Notes: generated by a model from the letters alone, not told the origin. Shown: positions 1-7,025, counted from the stretch's first letter. The stretch is DNA of 64,000 nucleotides from Alkalihalobacillus deserti (GCF_020734105.1 NZ_JAJAFR010000012.1:1-64000); one strand, 5' to 3'. Program-made: numbers and translations.

Positions 1-41
1 TTTCCTTTTATCGCCTTTTTAATTAGTGTAAGTTCATTCAT
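1..41 (-). CDS. 5' end of a gene leaving the window, possibly an ECF sigma factor
   Basis: A minus-strand ATG at 41 follows a strong ribosome binding site (AAAGGAGGT, 48-56) at normal spacing. Only MNELTLIKKAIKG is visible before the window edge. This opening resembles the start of extracytoplasmic-function sigma factors, which often begin with an acidic/hydrophobic stretch ending in KKAIKGN. That is a guess from 13 residues. The gene lies just beyond the last cassette site and marks the 3' (left) border of the cassette array. A terminator separates it from the array. Confidence 0.5.
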   Translation of the reverse strand, partial: MNELTLIKKAIKG

Positions 42-126
42 CAATTTAACCTCCTTTCCGCTTATTAGAGTGAAAATATTATAAAAAAGTTTCAACTTTT
101 TCTATGAAAAAACAATGGATCTGAAA

Positions 127-155
127 CAAAAAAAAGAGCGTCTTATGACGGCTCT
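127..155 (-). terminator. Rho-independent terminator at the downstream end of the cassette array
   Basis: Reading the minus strand, arms AGAGC and GCTCT enclose GTC/GAC around an ATAA loop with one bulged C. Eight T follow. It would stop transcripts leaving the leftmost cassette before the next gene (start at 41). Confidence 0.75.
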
Positions 156-202
156 TCTAATATAGTATCTATATCAACGGTCTTCTGAAGTTTAAGAAAA
201 CC

Positions 203-279
203 CTTCTTCGAGTAACCTGCTCGGATAATAAAATAGCGGACTGCGCTTATTTAGCAATCGCACCCGTTCAATAAAATTT
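203..279 (-). repeat. attC-like cassette site S1
   Basis: Leftmost copy of the site family, at the 3' end of the gene at 303-581. On the plus strand it reads cttcttcgagtaacc (box A), a degenerate box B, a GCGGACTGCG/GCAATCGC hairpin, then CACCCGTTCAATAA (box C). The same GCGACTGCTC...GAGCAATCGC hairpin occurs at S8 and S15. Confidence 0.75.
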
Positions 280-302
280 AAGTTAACCTTGTTTAATAGT
301 TA

Positions 303-581
303 CTAACTAAAATTCCAATAGAAATAATAAACTCCAGCATTAAGGGTACATAGTATAATGCCTATTACTGAAAGTAATAACCATTTTGAGGAGTCGACTT
401 TTTTTAATGCCCCTCTTACTAACTGAATTACTCCAAATAATATCCCTATGCCAGCTATAATTGGAAACCTAGTCTCTATAAACATTAGTAAATCATAAAA
501 AATCTCTTTACTAGGAAACAGATATATTGATGAACTTAGAAAACTAAGAATAACGCCTATAAAAAACGAAATATACGACAT
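303..581 (-). CDS. Small three-helix membrane protein of unknown function (cassette gene)
   Basis: A 92-residue protein starting MSYISFFIGV, chosen because AAGGGGGA lies 6 nt upstream of this ATG; an upstream in-frame ATG lacks a ribosome binding site. Hydrophobic segments near residues 4-24, 35-55 and 68-85 suggest an integral membrane protein. A basic patch (ALKKVDSSK) precedes the last helix. I recognise no family. It is the last gene of the cassette array and has site S1 after its stop. The function is unknown. Confidence 0.7.
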   Translation of the reverse strand: MSYISFFIGVILSFLSSSIYLFPSKEIFYDLLMFIETRFPIIAGIGILFGVIQLVRGALKKVDSSKWLLLSVIGIILCTLNAGVYYFYWNFS

Positions 582-663
582 AATTATCCCCCTTAAATGG
601 TTTAGCACTAATAGTTCCTTATTACCAAATTATACCACACGCTTCTCAATCGTTGTTTAACCG

Positions 664-678
664 TTAATTTAAGTACAA
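664..678. repeat. 15-bp sequence repeated on both sides of the IS110 element
   Basis: ttaatttaagtacaa is present at 664-678 and again at 2401-2415. Similar sequence follows both copies (TTCACA). The copies bracket the insertion sequence at some distance and may mark an old local duplication or an alternative outer boundary of the inserted unit. Confidence 0.6.
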
Positions 679-734
679 CTCTTCACATATTAATTTTAAC
701 ATAAAATTTCAATGACTCTTTATGTATAAAGAAA

Positions 735-781
735 GAGGATCGCCGTAATCGACTATCCCCTGTTCAACTCTTGCACCCGTT
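735..781 (-). repeat. attC-like site S2, left part, split by an insertion sequence
   Basis: The sequence ending in TTGCACCCGTT matches the hairpin 3' arm, CACCC and start of box C of the other sites. Its continuation, TTAGCTG, appears at 2392-2398, just before the stop of the gene at 2439-2654. The 1.6 kb between them is the IS110-family element. Together they form one site at the usual place 3' of a cassette gene, cut inside box C. Confidence 0.6.
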
Positions 782-782
782 C

Positions 783-1015
783 GTAATATAAGGTTAGCCA
801 GATTTTTCTGGTTGACCTTTTTCTATTTGGTCTTACGATAACGGTAGTCGGGGTAGAACGTCGCACCCGTGAGACTCGATCTCGTTAGTTAAACTGTTCG
901 CCCCCTACTTGTATGAACATGTTTCAGGCTGGTTGGGACATTGATCCCGTTTAACAAGCGAACCTATGACATTACAAGCAGCTCTAGGGGTTACCGACTA
1001 ATTTATTTTCTAGGA
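783..1015 (+). ncRNA. Candidate bridge RNA region of the IS110 element
   Basis: IS110-group elements are known to encode a structured bridge RNA upstream of the recombinase gene. This stretch has a stem with arms AGGTTAGCCAG and CTGGTTGACCT (two wobbles) around ATTTTT at about 789-816. Farther on, GCACCCGT at 863-870 is identical to the eight bases left of the inferred insertion point, and CGTTAGTT at 883-890 matches box C. That fits a target-recognition loop, but I could not find the expected complementary right guide. Structure was judged by eye. Confidence 0.4.
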
Positions 1016-1027
1016 GGAGATTCAATT

Positions 1028-2266
1028 ATGAATCCAGTCATTGGTCTGGATGTATCAAAAGGAGAAAGTCAGGTTCAAGCTTTTTTGGACAAGGGAAAAT
1101 CTTATCGTAAGAGTTTTAGTATTCAACATAATATTGAAGGGTTGGGGAATTTACTACTATTCCTACAAGAAGTAGAAAAATCAGCTGGTGGTCATCAACC
1201 TGCGGTCGTTTTAGAGTCAACTGGACATTACCATACTCCCGTTATTCAGTTTTTGGAGGAACAAAATTATGTTTATATTATTGTTAATCCTCTTATCTCA
1301 CATAGAGCCAAAAGTTCAAGTTTACGAAAGGTGAAAACAGATGCAGTTGATGCTTATCATCTTTGTGAGTTGTTCTATAAAGAAGAGTTAGAGCCTTATA
1401 AAAAACGAGGAATAAAACTCTTAAACCTTCGCAATCTAACAAGACAACAGGAAAGTATTGCGGAAATATCAGCCAAGACAAAGTTACAGCTCCATTCACT
1501 AATAGATCAGGTATTCCCTGAGTATAGAGGTGTATTTGGAAGTCTGTATTCAAAAGTATCATTACTTACTCTACTGGCATTTCCAACTTCTGAGGCTGTT
1601 TTAAATGTGAGCGAAAAAGAACTAACTGAAAAAATAGCTTCGCTATGTATGAGTCGTTCAGAGCTATGGGCAAACAAAAGAGCCAAAAAGTTAAGAGAAG
1701 CAGCCCTTCGTAACCCGTTTCAAAACAACCTTTACCAAAGTCACATCTTTAATCTTGAAATGTTGATTAGCATTGTTCTTCAATACCAAGAGCACCTTTC
1801 AAAAATTGCGGATGAAATAGATGCCCTCGCTAGTGAAGTTGAAGAATATGAAATCCTCCAATCTATTCCTGGAATCGGAGAAAAAATCGCGGCAACGATT
1901 ATTTCTGAAGTTGGAGAGATAGATCGGTTTAATGATGCCAAAAAACTTGTTGCATTCGCTGGAGTAGATCCTAGTGTTTACTCTTCTGGTAAGTTTACTG
2001 CATCCGTTAATCGAATTACCAAACGAGGTTCTTGTAGGCTACGTCACGCCTTGTATATGGCTGTTCAAAGTGGTATTCGTGATGCCCGTAAAAAGAAAAC
2101 GACTGATGAGATCATTGCACGCAATAAAAGACTAAGAGAGTTTTATGATAAGAAACGCGAAGAAGGAAAACCCTTCAGAGTAGCCGTTATTGCCTGTGTA
2201 AATAAACTCTTACACTGGATTTATGCCTTACTAAAAAGCAGAACTACTTTCCAAGATATAGCCTAG
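1028..2266 (+). CDS. IS110-family transposase (DEDD recombinase)
   Basis: A 412-residue protein starting MNPVIGLDVSKG; CTAGGAGGAG precedes this ATG, whereas an upstream in-frame ATG at 941 has no ribosome binding site. The N-terminal RuvC-like domain shows IGLDVSKG (D), VLESTGHYH (E) and KTDAVDAYHLC (D..D). After a coiled linker, the C-terminal Tnp20 domain has IPGIGEKIAATII and GVDPSVYSSGKF with the serine expected for catalysis. The length is typical and the frame intact, so the element may be active. It is on the plus strand, opposite to its neighbours. Confidence 0.93.
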   Translation: MNPVIGLDVSKGESQVQAFLDKGKSYRKSFSIQHNIEGLGNLLLFLQEVEKSAGGHQPAVVLESTGHYHTPVIQFLEEQNYVYIIVNPLISHRAKSSSLRKVKTDAVDAYHLCELFYKEELEPYKKRGIKLLNLRNLTRQQESIAEISAKTKLQLHSLIDQVFPEYRGVFGSLYSKVSLLTLLAFPTSEAVLNVSEKELTEKIASLCMSRSELWANKRAKKLREAALRNPFQNNLYQSHIFNLEMLISIVLQYQEHLSKIADEIDALASEVEEYEILQSIPGIGEKIAATIISEVGEIDRFNDAKKLVAFAGVDPSVYSSGKFTASVNRITKRGSCRLRHALYMAVQSGIRDARKKKTTDEIIARNKRLREFYDKKREEGKPFRVAVIACVNKLLHWIYALLKSRTTFQDIA

Positions 2267-2292
2267 GAACTATATCTAACTAAATACAACAA

Positions 2293-2322
2293 AACCTTCC
2301 AATTTCAGTATAAAGGAAGGTT
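2293..2322 (+). terminator. Terminator of the IS110 transposase gene
   Basis: Arms AACCTTCC and GGAAGGTT enclose a 14-nt loop 27 nt after the stop codon and are followed by ATTT. The arms are perfect and could also work on the minus strand. Confidence 0.65.
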
Positions 2323-2438
2323 ATTTGGTATAAGCAATTTTAGTATATCATGTATGTTTTTATATTTTTATTGAAAAATGTTGACAAACTATTAGCTGGT
2401 TTAATTTAAGTACAATGGTTCACAATATCAGACATACC

Positions 2439-2654
2439 TTAATCCTCTTTGTTATTTAATAACTCTTCCATCTTCTTTTCTAATTCTTCAATTCTGGATT
2501 CTTGCTTTATAAATACTGTAATAAACACTGCTAATACGAATGAAATAAGAATAATTAAAGCCCAAATATTTTCTACAATAAGACCGAGGAAGAAAAATGC
2601 AAAAATCCAACAAATAACTATACAAGCTAAAAATGTTCCAATAAATTCTTTCAA
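2439..2654 (-). CDS. Small membrane protein with C-terminal coiled coil (cassette gene)
   Basis: A 71-residue protein from a TTG start with GAAGGAGGT ten bases upstream. Two hydrophobic helices (about residues 4-24 and 29-49) are followed by the charged helix QESRIEELEKKMEELL, likely a short coiled coil on the cytoplasmic side. No family is recognised. Its 3' site (S2) is the one split by the insertion sequence. The function is unknown. Confidence 0.7.
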   Translation of the reverse strand: MKEFIGTFLACIVICWIFAFFFLGLIVENIWALIILISFVLAVFITVFIKQESRIEELEKKMEELLNNKED

Positions 2655-2714
2655 TTTTAAATACCTCCTTCAAATTATAAATAAACTTTTATTGTAATTT
2701 AATATTTCTACTAT

Positions 2715-2752
2715 CCTTCTTATTGAGCAATCTGCTTCGATAGTTGAATAAC
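2715..2752 (-). repeat. Partial attC-like site S3a with no gene of its own
   Basis: CTTATTGAGCAATC, then TTCGATAGTTGAATAA, matches the right half of sites such as S8 (hairpin 3' arm plus box C). It directly precedes the fuller S3b with no coding region between, as expected if a cassette were lost by recombination between sites. Confidence 0.6.
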
Positions 2753-2802
2753 ACCTAATACTTTATTTTATCTTAACATTAATTTCCTTTTATTTAGGAG
2801 GT

Positions 2803-2858
2803 AAAAGAAAAAAACGTTCCTGCTTTTATTACAGGAACGCTCCCGTTAGTGAAACAAG
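2803..2858 (-). repeat. attC-like site S3b
   Basis: The site has a hairpin with perfect 8-bp arms CGTTCCTG/CAGGAACG, then CTCCCGTTAGTGAAACAAG (box C). A 5' part beginning at about 2773 (TTAACATTAATTTCC) is shared almost exactly with S6. It lies next to the stop of the HEAT-repeat gene at 2865. Confidence 0.75.
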
Positions 2859-2864
2859 ATTTAA

Positions 2865-3365
2865 TTATATTTTCTTAAAAGAAAACAACGTTTCTAAGGT
2901 ATCTGACAGTATTTCCTGTTGCCGTTTTATTTCATTTAGTTCATCTTTTACCTTTACAATACATTTCAATAATATTTCATCAGATACTTCATCATTAATG
3001 GATTCTATTAGTTGAAATGCCTGGGCTTGTACTTCAAAGTTTCCAGTTATCAAATGATAAATTAGCGTTTCTAAATGTGCTGAACAATCAAAAGGTTCCA
3101 GTGCATATAGCAGTGTCCCTCTACTTCCTAAAGTTTTTGGGTCATTAATCACATCAATTAACGGTTGTACTGCTTCTTCGTTTCCTATATCACTTAACGT
3201 CAAAGCAATTGAATTTCTTAATAGAACATTTTCTGTGGTTTTTAAGTATTCAATAAGTAAAGGGATAGCCTCTATATTCTTACTTGTACCAATTTCCTCT
3301 AATATGTTTTCTGCTTCATCAAGCTTATCATTTTCCATTGCAAATCTTAACAAGTTGATATCCAT
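2865..3365 (-). CDS. HEAT-repeat protein (cassette gene)
   Basis: A 166-residue, acidic, all-helical protein. Repeats such as NIEAIPLLIEYLKTTENVLL, then NSIALTLSDIGNEEAVQPLI, then GTLLYALEPFDCSAHLETLI follow the HEAT/PBS-lyase repeat pattern (about residues 30-140). Such proteins usually act as binding scaffolds. The ATG follows AAGGAGCTTGG at rather long spacing. The next cassette upstream, 3511-4185, encodes a second HEAT-repeat protein with a different sequence. The binding partner is unknown. Confidence 0.75.
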   Translation of the reverse strand: MDINLLRFAMENDKLDEAENILEEIGTSKNIEAIPLLIEYLKTTENVLLRNSIALTLSDIGNEEAVQPLIDVINDPKTLGSRGTLLYALEPFDCSAHLETLIYHLITGNFEVQAQAFQLIESINDEVSDEILLKCIVKVKDELNEIKRQQEILSDTLETLFSFKKI

Positions 3366-3435
3366 ATAACTTATCCAAGCTCCTTGTAATTAACTGTAAT
3401 GAAATTGATTATAACACTGGTTCTACTCTACTATT

Positions 3436-3500
3436 CTCCCTTCACTTAAAGAAAAAAGCATTACCCTTGTTGCGGTTATGCACCCGTTAGCTGAAAAGAG
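3436..3500 (-). repeat. attC-like site S4
   Basis: After a degenerate A/B part, the hairpin arms are GCATTACC and GGTTATGC (one mismatch pair), followed by ACCCGTTAGCTGAAAAG (box C). It ends shortly before the stop of the HEAT-repeat gene at 3511. Confidence 0.75.
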
Positions 3501-3510
3501 TTACTTAATC

Positions 3511-4185
3511 CTAATTAATATTTTTAATTATCCATTCCTTTTCCATATCAAATAGAAAATCCCATTTTTTTGATTTTATCCAATCAAATAACTTATGAAT
3601 TTCCTCATTGTCTTCTTCAAAACGAATAAGAAACCCTAGTGCTAATATTAGGTCATCACTTTCAATAGTCCTTTTTCTTTTTAACATAGTCTTTATACGT
3701 TCGATAACAGGTTTAATAGCAGTTTCATTCCCATGTCTATCGATACCTAACATGGCATATCCTTTAACATTAGCAGAACGGTCTTGTAAAGCCTCTAAAA
3801 AAGACGGAAGCAAAGAAGCATCCCCTATTTCTTTTAGTGCCCATAAAGCTGAACATTTAACGTCTCCTTTATGATGTTCAAGTAAATTAATGAGATGAGG
3901 AACGGCTTTATTTGTACCAATCTTAGATAATACGGCATTAGCATAAATAAGGTCATACTCATCTTGCGATTCAGTTATCACTTTTATGAGAGCATTTTCT
4001 GCGGCAGGACTTTTACACGCTCTTAATGCTTCAATTGCTGAATGTCTGACCGCAGGACGTTTATCGTTAAGGAATTTAATGATTGGAGAACAATCTTCAA
4101 TTTCTCCTTGTGCAATTTTTTCAAGGAGCATGGATAGTTTATAAGTATTTTCTTCTTCATTTAGTTTTTTTAGTACGTCTTCCAA
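3511..4185 (-). CDS. HEAT/PBS-lyase-repeat protein (cassette gene)
   Basis: A 224-residue protein from a TTG start after GAGGGGAG. At least four helical repeats are visible: PIIKFLNDKRPAVRHSAIEA, NALIKVITESQDEYDLIYAN, AVPHLINLLEHHKGDVKCSA and FLEALQDRSANVKGYAMLGI. The VRHSAIEAL and VKCSALWALKEIGD pattern is typical of EZ-type HEAT repeats. A more divergent C-terminal helical part follows. It is probably a protein-binding scaffold; the partner is unknown. Sites S4 (3' side) and S5 (5' side) bracket it. Confidence 0.8.
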   Translation of the reverse strand: MEDVLKKLNEEENTYKLSMLLEKIAQGEIEDCSPIIKFLNDKRPAVRHSAIEALRACKSPAAENALIKVITESQDEYDLIYANAVLSKIGTNKAVPHLINLLEHHKGDVKCSALWALKEIGDASLLPSFLEALQDRSANVKGYAMLGIDRHGNETAIKPVIERIKTMLKRKRTIESDDLILALGFLIRFEEDNEEIHKLFDWIKSKKWDFLFDMEKEWIIKNIN

Positions 4186-4261
4186 ATTCTATACTCCCCT
4201 CAAATTCTAGATGCTTTATTAAAAGTTTACCCTAAAAAAACGCAGTTTTTCTATTTGAATC

Positions 4262-4339
4262 CTTGTTGAACTATCCTGCCACGTTAGTAAAAAAGCATTT
4301 CTGCTGCTGTTACAGAAACGTACCCGTTAGCTGAACAAC
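4262..4339 (-). repeat. attC-like site S5
   Basis: A full site: CTTGTTGAACTATCC (A), GCCACGTTAGTAAAA (B), a hairpin with TTTCTG/CAGAAA at its core, and TACCCGTTAGCTGAACAAC (C). It separates the HEAT gene (3511) from the inverted DUF1189 cassette. Confidence 0.85.
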
Positions 4340-4403
4340 ATTTTCTCAATAAGTCAGTATTTTATATGACAAATGGGAACAATTATGTATTAGGAGTGAT
4401 TAT

Positions 4404-4940
4404 ATGAATAAAAAGATGAATTTCTTTTCAAGGTTAATTTATAGCATTCTAAAGGTAAAAAGTTATCCATTTATGGCGAAGCAAGGTTTAAAAACAGCAT
4501 TACTGTACCTATTATTCTTTTCAGTTATTTTTGGTGCAATACAGTATTTTCAAGAGGGAATTGAGATAACACAAGAGGCGATGATTGCTATTTCCGAGGA
4601 ATTCTCTCCAACTTTATTTGAAAAGCTTGAAAATACATTGCCAATAGTTCTAACGATAACACTCATTTTAGTTTCCATTGTATGGTTTTGGGTAGGAAAG
4701 TTAATTAGTGCAATCATAATTGGTTTTATCGGGAAGATATTGTCTTCAATACAAAAGGTTAATATCCCTTTTAAAAGCCTGTATATTATGGCTATCTATT
4801 CATTAACACTTCCGTCCATTCTTAATGTCTTTTGTTTAGTAATTTTTGATGTCTATTTTCCTTTTTACTTATATTATCTTTTATCTGCATTTTACTTGTG
4901 GTTTGGGATAAATAACTACAAAGTGCAATTTGAAAAATAA
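4404..4940 (+). CDS. DUF1189-like multi-pass membrane protein (inverted cassette)
   Basis: A 178-residue protein starting MNKKMNFFSRLIYSILK after TAGGAGTGA. The basic N terminus, a first helix at about residues 28-48, an extracytoplasmic loop (QEGIEITQEAMIAISEEFSP) and three or four later helices match the DUF1189 layout, whose role is not established. It is the only gene of the array on the plus strand, so it cannot be read from a promoter upstream of the array and must have its own. It has its own terminator. It lies between sites S5 and S6. Confidence 0.75.
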   Translation: MNKKMNFFSRLIYSILKVKSYPFMAKQGLKTALLYLLFFSVIFGAIQYFQEGIEITQEAMIAISEEFSPTLFEKLENTLPIVLTITLILVSIVWFWVGKLISAIIIGFIGKILSSIQKVNIPFKSLYIMAIYSLTLPSILNVFCLVIFDVYFPFYLYYLLSAFYLWFGINNYKVQFEK

Positions 4941-4951
4941 TGTACAAAAGT

Positions 4952-4990
4952 AAAGTCTGCTTTTTATTTATATTCTTAGAAGCAGACTTT
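4952..4990 (+). terminator. Terminator of the inverted DUF1189 cassette gene
   Basis: Perfect 11-bp arms AAAGTCTGCTT and AAGCAGACTTT enclose a 17-nt loop 12 nt after the stop. ATTTGT follows. Confidence 0.75.
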
Positions 4991-5002
4991 ATTTGTATCT
5001 CC

Positions 5003-5107
5003 TGTTCTTGAAGTAACCTGCTTCTTTAGTTTAACATTAATTTCCTTTTTATTGACATAGAAAAAAAGCATTCCTCGTTGAAGGAATGCTACCCTTTAGC
5101 TTAGTAA
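5003..5107 (-). repeat. attC-like site S6 (long variant)
   Basis: TGTTCTTGAAGTAACC (A), CTTCTTTAGTTTAAC (B), a 25-nt insert shared with S3b (TTAACATTAATTTCC), a hairpin GCATTCC/GGAATGC with loop TCGTTGAA, then ACCCTTTAGCTTAG (C). The site is at the 3' end of the GrpB-family gene. Confidence 0.8.
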
Positions 5108-5116
5108 AGATACCTT

Positions 5117-5623
5117 TTAAATCTTTTCTAATATTGATTTAACAAAAGCAGTTTTCTCTTCTGCGTATTTATGTTTATTACTTTTATGCAATGTCGCTAA
5201 ATTGAGCTTGAGCCGTTCATATTGAATTCTTACTTCATCATTCTCTCTCATATAATCTCTAAACTTTAGCTGTTCAAGTAAATATATATTCCCACATTGA
5301 TACATGTGGATTTGATGGGTTCTTGGTTCACCCTTACTAAAATAATGTCTATCAGGCAAAATGTTTCTTCCTTTATATGAATATCCCAACTTCTCTAAAG
5401 GTGAGGAAGTTTTTTCTCCATCGTTAAAATCTTTGATTTCTATCGCTATGTCAATTATTGGTTTTGCACTTAAATGTTTTATTGATGTACTTCCAATGTG
5501 GTGAATATCCATTATGTATTCACCTATTTTATCTTGTATTTTTTCTTTTTCTAATAAAAATTCTTTGTTCCACTCATTTGTCCAAGGAACTAAGAAGACC
5601 TCTCCTTTTGGTAAGCCTAACAT
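5117..5623 (-). CDS. GrpB-family (UPF0157) protein
   Basis: A 168-residue protein; ATG follows AAAGGAGG. The signature of the GrpB/UPF0157 family is clear: VPWTNEWNKEFLLEKEKI, then HHIGSTSIKHLSAKPIIDI, then the SKGEPRTHQIHMYQCG region and a conserved FRDYMRENDEVRIQYERLK. The family has a nucleotidyltransferase-like fold, with GSTS corresponding to its GS motif; its biological role is poorly known. Length is normal for a single-domain member. It is a cassette gene between S6 and S7. Confidence 0.9.
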   Translation of the reverse strand: MLGLPKGEVFLVPWTNEWNKEFLLEKEKIQDKIGEYIMDIHHIGSTSIKHLSAKPIIDIAIEIKDFNDGEKTSSPLEKLGYSYKGRNILPDRHYFSKGEPRTHQIHMYQCGNIYLLEQLKFRDYMRENDEVRIQYERLKLNLATLHKSNKHKYAEEKTAFVKSILEKI

Positions 5624-5675
5624 CTTATTCCTCCTTTAATTTTCACATTGGAATACAATACCATACTTAAAGACT

Positions 5676-5755
5676 CTTGTTCCACTATACTGCCAGTTAG
5701 TGGAACAAGGAAAGCGATGCTTCACTGTTCAAGCATCGCATCCGTTAGCTTAATA
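5676..5755 (-). repeat. attC-like site S7 (best preserved palindrome)
   Basis: Boxes A and B form a perfect 12-bp inverted repeat, CTTGTTCCACTA and TAGTGGAACAAG, around TACTGCCAGT. A hairpin with perfect 9-bp arms GCGATGCTT/AAGCATCGC follows, then ATCCGTTAGCTTAATA (C). This copy shows the architecture most clearly. Confidence 0.9.
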
Positions 5756-5759
5756 TCGT

Positions 5760-6017
5760 TTATCCTGTTAACTCCCAATACAAAAATAGTGAAAATAAAC
5801 CTGCTAATAAAAAGCCGATTAAAAAGATAACTATTCTTTTCATAAGCATTGGTGATTGTTTATAAAAGTTATCAAGCAGAGCATCCCACATAGTAAACCC
5901 ATCCCAGTCTGCTTTATTTATAAAATCTTCACTTCCAAAGATAGAAATAAATATAAAGCCAAGTCCCGCTAATATACAGATAATTAAAAATAAGATAAAG
6001 AGTATGTTAAACAACAT
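5760..6017 (-). CDS. Small two-helix membrane protein (cassette gene)
   Basis: An 85-residue protein starting MLFNILFILFLIICILAG; GGAGGTG precedes it. One helix lies at residues 2-27 and another at about 60-81, separated by a soluble loop (SEDFINKADWDGFTMWDALL). The N-terminal helix could serve as a signal anchor. No family is recognised. The stop is immediately next to site S7. Confidence 0.7.
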   Translation of the reverse strand: MLFNILFILFLIICILAGLGFIFISIFGSEDFINKADWDGFTMWDALLDNFYKQSPMLMKRIVIFLIGFLLAGLFSLFLYWELTG

Positions 6018-6063
6018 ATTTCACCTCCATCTACTAATTTTAACTATAAGTAACGGCAATATG

Positions 6064-6140
6064 CTTATTCAATTAAACTGCTCCATTAGCACAAGAAGCG
6101 ACTGCTCTTATTGAGCAATCGCTCCCAATAGTTGAAGAAG
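6064..6140 (-). repeat. attC-like site S8
   Basis: A full site: CTTATTCAATTAAAC (A), CTCCATTAGCACAAG (B), hairpin GCGACTGCTC/GAGCAATCGC with loop TTATT, then TCCCAATAGTTGAAGAAG (C). The hairpin is almost identical to those of S15 and S16. Confidence 0.85.
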
Positions 6141-6156
6141 TAGTTATAAATTCCGT

Positions 6157-6486
6157 TCATTCTTTTATAGGAGTACCTAATTTCACGAAATACGGAATTA
6201 TTAGAGAAATCATCATCATCATAATTATTAGAGGTGGTAGTTCAATAATAAAACTTAAAGGAGTTAATGATAAATCCTTCGGGATGAAATATTTCTTTAA
6301 AACTAACTGTGATATTAAAGTAGGTCCCATAAAAAGTAGTAAGTAGAGTAAGAATGAATTCTTTATAGCAAATTTTGTATCACATATCTTACATTGGATT
6401 GCTTTAAACCCATAACGCCATTGTGATTTTATAATTTCCTTCCAGACGAATTGATGACCACATTCTTTACACTTCGGAAGTTTCAA
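6157..6486 (-). CDS. CxxC-20-CxxC zinc-ribbon membrane protein (TIGR04104-like)
   Basis: A 109-residue protein. The N terminus carries two CxxC pairs, LPKCKECGHQF and AIQCKICDTKF, 20 residues apart, matching the Bacillus family with two CxxC motifs separated by 20 residues (a likely zinc ribbon). Two hydrophobic helices follow (about residues 45-66 and 78-102). The family role is unknown. The gene is in a cassette between S8 and S9. Confidence 0.85.
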   Translation of the reverse strand: MKLPKCKECGHQFVWKEIIKSQWRYGFKAIQCKICDTKFAIKNSFLLYLLLFMGPTLISQLVLKKYFIPKDLSLTPLSFIIELPPLIIMMMMISLIIPYFVKLGTPIKE

Positions 6487-6550
6487 TTTTACTCACCTCA
6501 TAAAATATCGTAACAAAAAGCATTCTGCATTTATTCAAGAAAAATATACC

Positions 6551-6640
6551 AATCCTTACTGTAGATAAGGGTACTTTAACACAATAGGAGCTGCCGCATC
6601 GACAACTCCTTATTGATTATTTGCTCCCGTTAGTTGAATT
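6551..6640 (-). repeat. attC-like site S9
   Basis: The hairpin is GGAGCTG/CAACTCC with loop CCGCATCGA, and GCTCCCGTTAGTTGAA (C) ends at the stop of the next gene. Boxes A and B are degenerate (AATCCTTACTGTAG, GTACTTTAACACAAT). Confidence 0.65.
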
Positions 6641-6896
6641 ACCTTGGGGCATAAAATAACACATAAATTGCCCAAAATATTAACAATAAACCAAGTAGTA
6701 TTTGAAAGGCTTTATTCACCCACCAAGGGAAAGACAAAATAACTCTGGTAAATAAATCTGCTTCAATCATACCTGAACCATTATCATTTTTACGTTCTTT
6801 ATAATGTTGCTTTTTGTTATATCTAAATAGACCGTACCAAACCATAACTAAGCCCAGCAAAAAAATAAATATGAACATTATCCATATCCAAAACAT
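6639..6896 (-). CDS. Small membrane protein (cassette gene)
   Basis: An 85-residue protein. I start it at MFWIWIMFIF because TTGAGGTGT lies upstream; an earlier in-frame ATG has no such site. The first helix (2-24) is followed by a basic hydrophilic loop (FRYNKKQHYKERKNDNGSG), an amphipathic stretch and a second helix (about 62-82). No family is recognised. The stop overlaps the end of site S9. Confidence 0.65.
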   Translation of the reverse strand: MFWIWIMFIFIFLLGLVMVWYGLFRYNKKQHYKERKNDNGSGMIEADLFTRVILSFPWWVNKAFQILLGLLLIFWAIYVLFYAPR

Positions 6897-6931
6897 AAAT
6901 AACACCTCAAATATAGTGTGTTTAACTTTTT

Positions 6932-7025
6932 CTTTCTTAAACAAACCTGCTCCGTTACTTCAACAACAATAGGAACTGCCATTGCAACAGCTCCTAAACT
7001 AATGCTCTCCGTTAGCATAAGAAGA
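6932..7025 (-). repeat. attC-like site S10
   Basis: TTTCTTAAACAAACC (A), CTCCGTTACTTCAACAAC (B), hairpin AGGAACTG/CAGCTCCT with loop CCATTGCAA, then CTCTCCGTTAGCATAAGAAG (C). The hairpin resembles that of S9. Confidence 0.8.

Larger units (their letters stand above)
782..2393 (+). mobile_element. IS110-family insertion sequence inserted in a cassette site
   Basis: One DEDD recombinase gene is flanked by about 245 nt on its 5' side and 125 nt on its 3' side, without terminal inverted repeats, as is usual for the family. I place the ends where the interrupted site resumes: GCACCCGTT ends at 781 and TTAGCTG begins at 2392, sharing TT as a possible core dinucleotide. Length would be about 1.61 kb. 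The 15-bp repeat at 664 and 2401 leaves a larger unit possible. In integrons, IS1111-attC elements of this wider family also insert into attC sites. Confidence 0.65.
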
